Origin: Odontesthes bonariensis
Lineage: Eukaryota; Chordata; Actinopteri; Atheriniformes; Atherinopsidae
NCBI RefSeq assembly: GCF_027942865.1
Contig: NC_134529.1
Span: 16,730,467 to 16,794,466 of the forward strand
Direction: 5' to 3'
DNA length: 64,000 bases
Positions within the stretch are counted from its first letter, which is position 1. Every line of letters begins with the position of its first letter. The notes below the pieces were generated by a model that saw only the letters and a program-made list of their open reading frames with translations, made no database searches and had not been told where the DNA came from. Below, in pieces: positions 58,691 to 64,000 of this stretch. Made by a program: the position numbers and the translations under genes.

Positions 58691-61600
58691 ATAGGTTTGC
58701 GGCACAATATATATCAATAGGTGAAGGGATGGATGGGAAATATTCGAGAGCATCGTCATTGTAACTTGATACATGCTTCGCTATCAGTTCAGGATTTTGT
58801 GTTATTATATGACTTTAATTACAATAACAATTTATGATATGGATAAAAGATAATATGAAACATGAAATTGGCAAAACCAGATGGTATTTTTGAGAAAAAT
58901 GTTTCTGATACCCAAGTTGGGATAGAGTGAGAAAAAATGCCCTTGTATCATCTCACAGTTGCATACTGAATCATTGAGTGTCCTTTATGCAAACCTAGAA
59001 ACCTAGGTTTGCGTACCATCTGGCAACATGATGTTGTTTGTATTATCTTTTTTTTTTTTGTACCTTCATTTGCTTTGTTTTTGGTTGCTGTGTGGTGACA
59101 GTATTATGCTGTAACATTTCTAGACCTTACCATTACTGTGCACTTTCTGTTTCAGTTGATGTATGATTAGGCAACAAAACTGCTTAGTTCGGTTTGCAGA
59201 AAGATTATGGTTTGGGTTCAAATACAGCCTTTAACAATGTTAAATACATAGTAGAGAGACCAATTTTCACATTGTTAGGTTGCCAGATGACACTTCAAGA
59301 ATACACCCCAAAAGAAATCATAGACATCTCACAATTCTGCAGCCTTTATAGTAAAACAATGATGCGGCACTCTGCAAGCCAGTATAGCAATTACACATTT
59401 CCATGTTAGACAGGGTTGTTATTTGACTATAACTTATATGAAAGTGCACATTGTCAGCTATATTTTTATATTGTTCATTATGTACTTTTGGTCAATTCAA
59501 CCACCAACACTTCTTTTCTCATGTGTACAGCACATTTTAATCCGATTGGCTGAGTTTCCCCATCTCCATAATCTTTCCAGAAGCCCTCTTGTAAATTGAT
59601 ACTTGGTTTTAAATCATGGTGAAATGTCATCCATTGAGTAGTATGAGAGCATAGGATAGTTGTTTATTATGGGAAAAGTCAGGGAGCCTCTGCCCGGCCT
59701 GTTTACAGTGTTGGGCAGCTGATGCCAGTGAAATGTTCTGGTCAAAGTTTGTTGTGGTCAGTCAGAGGAGGAAAGTTGTCCAGTGTCTGCCCCGAGGGAG
59801 TGAGATGAATGAGTCACAGAGGAGAAAAAAGCATAAAAATAGGGTAAGGTTGACAAAGATGAATGCTCAACTTTGACTAAGCGACTGCTGATCTTTTGAC
59901 GTGGCAGTATTAAGACAGTGCTGTCAAACACAGAAGAATATATCTGGAAAATTTAACATGCTTTAAAGGTACCTGGAAGATGCATAGAAAAACACAGCGA
60001 ACCTCCATGTCTCCTTAAGGCACCTTGTAAGGGAGTTGACATACAGGTCAAATGTTATGTGGAGGGAGAGGATGTGAGATTTACAGGATGTGTGGGAGAA
60101 AGATGAAAATGTTTATATTGTGCAGGAGTCTACAGTATAGAACTGGGGGAGTATTTATACAGTGCTGTTACATGCATTTTCTTACCCAAACAAGATCTAA
60201 TAAACTGTCCTTTGTAGTGGATTGACCAAGATATCCCATTTAATGGAAAGCTTTAACTAAAGAAAAAAAAAGAAAAAGTACTTTTTTACAATTAATTAAA
60301 ATATTAAAGACACAATGTCATATTTTTAATTTGTGCAATAAAAAAGCTCAGTGATGACACATTTTGATTGACTGGAGTCACATGACCAGAGGATGGATGT
60401 GGGATTTCATATAATTGGGTTCTGACAAATGGTCTTTAAAGGCCCCTTACAATATAACAAACAAACACAGAGGAAGACAGATAAGAAGTCAAACAATAAC
60501 TTGCAGGCACAGGGATCCATTCAAAACTCCCTTTGGACTTTGGGATTACAAGAATCAAGTTTCACTGTGAGAACATTCTTTTATCCACCTTCAACAAAAA
60601 CCCCTCATTTGCCAGCATCACTGACCCTTTAATCACTGATTTTCTTTTGCGTGAATGAAAGAGTAAATTAGTGTTATTCTTTATCTTAATCCCAAAATTT
60701 CATGGTTTTTCAAGTCAGCTTCCTTGCCTGTTTTCTGAGTGATTTGTGGTTGATCAAGAGTTGGATAGTTCTGCCAGTTTTTAACACTGAGCCCTTGTGG
60801 ATTCTCTAACAAGGCCATGCCTGTCTAATATGAGAACACAACGCAAATCCAGCTCTTTTCCGCCTGATCTGCAGTAATTCCCCCAGCTCACATCACTTCC
60901 TCTCTTGGAGATCCAGCACGTATGCTGCAAACACAATTTGTAGAGCGATACTAAATAGCTCAGATGAAACTGGTATTGCATAAATGATGCACAGAAGCCC
61001 TCTGCCTTATTGAGGCACTTTTAAGGAAGACACAGAATCTCTCTTCGTTGTTCCTGATCCTGCACTCAATCTGCTATGAGAAGGGTTAAAGTGAAAAGAA
61101 CACTTTTATAAGGAGATTGGACAAATCAATTGGAATCTGCTCTGTTTTTCAAAGAGAATTTTATAGATAGATATTTTTACTTTGTAGGAGAAATAAGTGA
61201 TCCTTTAAAGTTAGCATCTAAGTCTTTGGAAAGAGCTGTTTCTGCTGAATTCCAGTGTTAATGCTCAACTAAATGAGCCTTTCTAGCTTTATACTTTAAG
61301 AGATATGGGTGGTATTATTGTTTTCTCCACTACCACTTGATAAGAAATCAAGACTTTTAGGTGTTTTTCACAAAATGTTTCACAAAATGTAACAGTTTGT
61401 TAAAAGATACACCTCTAAAGAAACACTTGTAATCTTATTGAAAACAAAAGACTTGATACAAAAATGTATATAAATAAATGTATATGTGAATAATCATGTA
61501 TGCATACGATGATTTCAACAAATGATTTCAGTATATATTGTGGAGATGAGTTTAGAGGAGCACTTGCATATAAGACACAAAGAGAGACAAAGAAAGAGAA

Positions 61601-64000
61601 GAGACATAATGGAATCGAAAAGACGAGCTGACCTCCAACTAATCAATAAACCATTTGCATCTACACACACTTAAGTAAATGCGAGCACATGTAGACAAAC
61701 ACAAGCACAGTCATGCCTGGTGAATGGCAATGCTGAGGTAATGAGGTTAAGCTGGACTACACCCCTGTGAAGGTTGAGTGGGTGCAGTAAAGCCAGACTG
61801 GCGAAACCACAAGTGACCAATCTGGCCTGTCGAGTCTATTCATCACAAAATGTACAACAATGATGCAAAATGTGAGATGTTTAAAAGATAGCGACAGTTC
61901 AATCCTTGTTTCTGTATGGGGAGTTTTGGAAAGAAAGCATGTCACGTGTCCTCACATCTGTCTTTTACATGCAAACACACATGCAGATTAATAAGGAGTA
62001 ACACAATCAGTCCTTTCCCTTTCAGTCATGCTTCCCTTCATGCCGTATTTATCCTCTTTTCTTCTCCCCCTTCACCTCAATGTGTCTCTTTTGCACTCTG
62101 TTCCACTGATCCCTCTTTAAACTGATTTTGGTCTTATTCCCTTTCCCTCCCTCTCCCGTTCCCTGCCTCATGACTCATGGAGGGTATTTTTCAGCGTCAC
62201 AATCCGTCATACAACGTGGTTAAATATAGATCGGAAGCCTTAAAGACGTAGTACGTGTGAGCGAGCACATAATACACCACGGACACACCTCAGGGAGGGG
62301 TTTTAGCCAAGTCGTGATTTGTCTTGGTTTAGATCAGCAGTCTTGGTGGTTTACCTGCCTGGGAGCACGTCGCCTTAGCTGGCAGGACTTTAATCCCACC
62401 TGTGTCCATTATTTCCACTCTGCTACACCTGGTTTCACCCAGTGCCAATTTTGACCTCAAGTTTTTAATTACATCGCTTAAATAGAGAGATAGAGCATCA
62501 GTTTAGTGTGTGTCTGGATTCGAATACTGCGCAAGGAATAATACCCTTGAATCGTGCATTGTGACTTGTGTCACATATTCACAAAAGTTAGCATAGAGAC
62601 ACAACACAACCAAGGCCACATGAATGAACAAAAACACCGAGAAGAGTTGTGAGGAAAAAGACACATTCTCAGGAGCAATGACAAGAGTCATAAAATTACT
62701 CTGATAATGAATCTTAAAAGTCTACAAGGGATATAAAAGAGGACAGCTGGCAGTTTATTGCATTTAATAGGAGCAAATGTCCTGAAGCCAGGCCTGCTAA
62801 GTTAAAGAGGACCATAACAGATATCTGAGAGTAAGTGTTGGGGAGAGAAAAATAAGGTTAAGAGTTCATATTAAACAAATATTTGCTGGATGGACACAAA
62901 CACAACTGCAAATTAATGATCTACATTTGCTGTGTGTGTAAATAGTCTGATATGAGAAAGAGATTATCCATCTGGACTTTTGCTGAGTTGCCAATAATTC
63001 AGTAAATATAGGTTTAAAGATTTTTGCCATTTTATTTGATTCTAGGTTTGAGCAGCGTGCATCACAATAATGTTGTTAAAGCTCCGATGTGTAACACTTA
63101 GGGGTGATCTATTTCCAGAAACCCATTATGATGTTGATAATTATGAATACACAAATAAGAATAGCTGTTTTCAGTAACTTATAGGAAACACTTTTCATCC
63201 AAAAACACCACAGGAAGACACATTGCCAAACACTGACCTTTTGAGTTTGTCATCTTCCATTAGGGTTAAGTAGAGGTATTCATTTGTTTGTAATTTGAAA
63301 TTGCTGCCACTAGATGCACACTGGTCATTTAATTGGTAAAACCCAATTAGATATCCAAAGCAGACATTTTATTGTATAAAGGCGTTGAACTGTGTTCGCA
63401 GTGGAGAATATCAATATCATTAATATAACGGTTAGTGATTGTTTCACTTTCTGAAGTCAAAGAGTGCATGAAGGTAATGTGAGGCCATCTGTGGACCTTT
63501 CAACAGAGTAAGGATTAACATTAACAAGTTCAGCTTGGAACGGCTAAAAGGAGGAAGAGGAGGGTTTAAGAAGTGGTCAAAGACCCAATTTTAATTCCAC
63601 AAAAAATGTTGTGTGAGGGCTGAAGGGGGCAGTGCATCTAACAAAACTGCAAGTAGAAGATGGACAGACCAATAGTCAATCCGCCTACAACATTACATTT
63701 CTGCTGAAAAGGTTAGTAGCATCCTCAGAGGTCAAAGTTTTACATCTATTGATACATTTAATGATTAAGGACTTGATGAAGTTTTGGTAAATTATTATTA
63801 TTTCCATTTTTTTTTGAGCATTTAAACCTAATAAAAGAAAAATCTGTCATTTATTTGGGTGCACCGTTGGTTCAACACACCCTTCAGCATTCTTTGGTGA
63901 GAGTGTTTTGTATCATGTTATACTCGCACACGGTTGATTATGTTGCAAAGTATTATGCTGGTATGTTAAAATTCTACAGAAAATGGCAAAATAACAGTGA
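58691..64000. other. Gene-free region, last part
   Basis: I see no exon, RNA gene or clear repeat. Several AT-rich stretches and short purine tracts only. ORFs of 60-70 codons here are at the level expected by chance. Confidence 0.45.

Noticed and set aside
1..64000. CRISPR arrays, operons, riboswitches, bacterial promoters
   Set aside because: None seen; the sequence is clearly a vertebrate nuclear locus. The tandem 7-mer at 7254 and the microsatellites are simple repeats without spacers.

Overview
The window is vertebrate nuclear DNA from a ray-finned fish, most likely a percomorph-type teleost. Genes are split by GT-AG introns. The coding exons read as clear orthologues of vertebrate WDR26, ADCY3 and NAGA. 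The interspersed repeats are typical fish families: an L2/Maui-like LINE with a (TTGAA)n tail, (GATG)n-tailed retroposons, Tc1-like and hAT-like elements. No prokaryotic, phage or CRISPR features are present.

Layout. (1) About 1-6640, minus strand: the first four coding exons of wdr26 and its CpG-rich promoter; the rest of the gene lies beyond the left edge. (2) 6640-8630: spacer holding a decayed Tc1-like transposon. (3) About 8637-24640, minus strand: a complete adcy3 in 20 coding exons, predicted to give 1,097 residues. Its intron 15 holds an antisense L2-type LINE with an intact 913-codon endonuclease/reverse-transcriptase ORF. (4) 25412-28007, minus strand: a two-exon gene for a very hydrophobic Ala/Gly-rich multipass membrane protein (about 469 aa) that I cannot assign to a family. 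(5) About 28971-34590, plus strand: a complete naga gene (lysosomal alpha-N-acetylgalactosaminidase, 8 coding exons, 435 aa). Its upstream region carries a perfect 10-bp CLEAR motif, and its first coding intron is of the GC-AG type. Its last intron carries a hAT-type MITE with a perfect 8-bp target duplication. (6) 34590-64000: a stretch of about 29 kb with no recognisable exon. It contains repeat remnants, a 743-bp foldback element with roughly 295-bp arms, microsatellites, CTCF-like motifs and candidate conserved noncoding blocks.

How the genes relate. They are independent loci rather than an operon. Wdr26 belongs to the CTLH/GID ubiquitin ligase, Adcy3 makes cAMP at membranes (cilia and olfactory neurons in other vertebrates), and Naga is a lysosomal hydrolase. 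The membrane-protein gene and naga are divergent, their starts about 1.0 kb apart, so they may share regulatory DNA. Exon borders were placed by matching reading frame, splice dinucleotides and remembered family sequence; all joined phases are consistent. Repeat family names come from memory of fish repeats and were not checked against a library.
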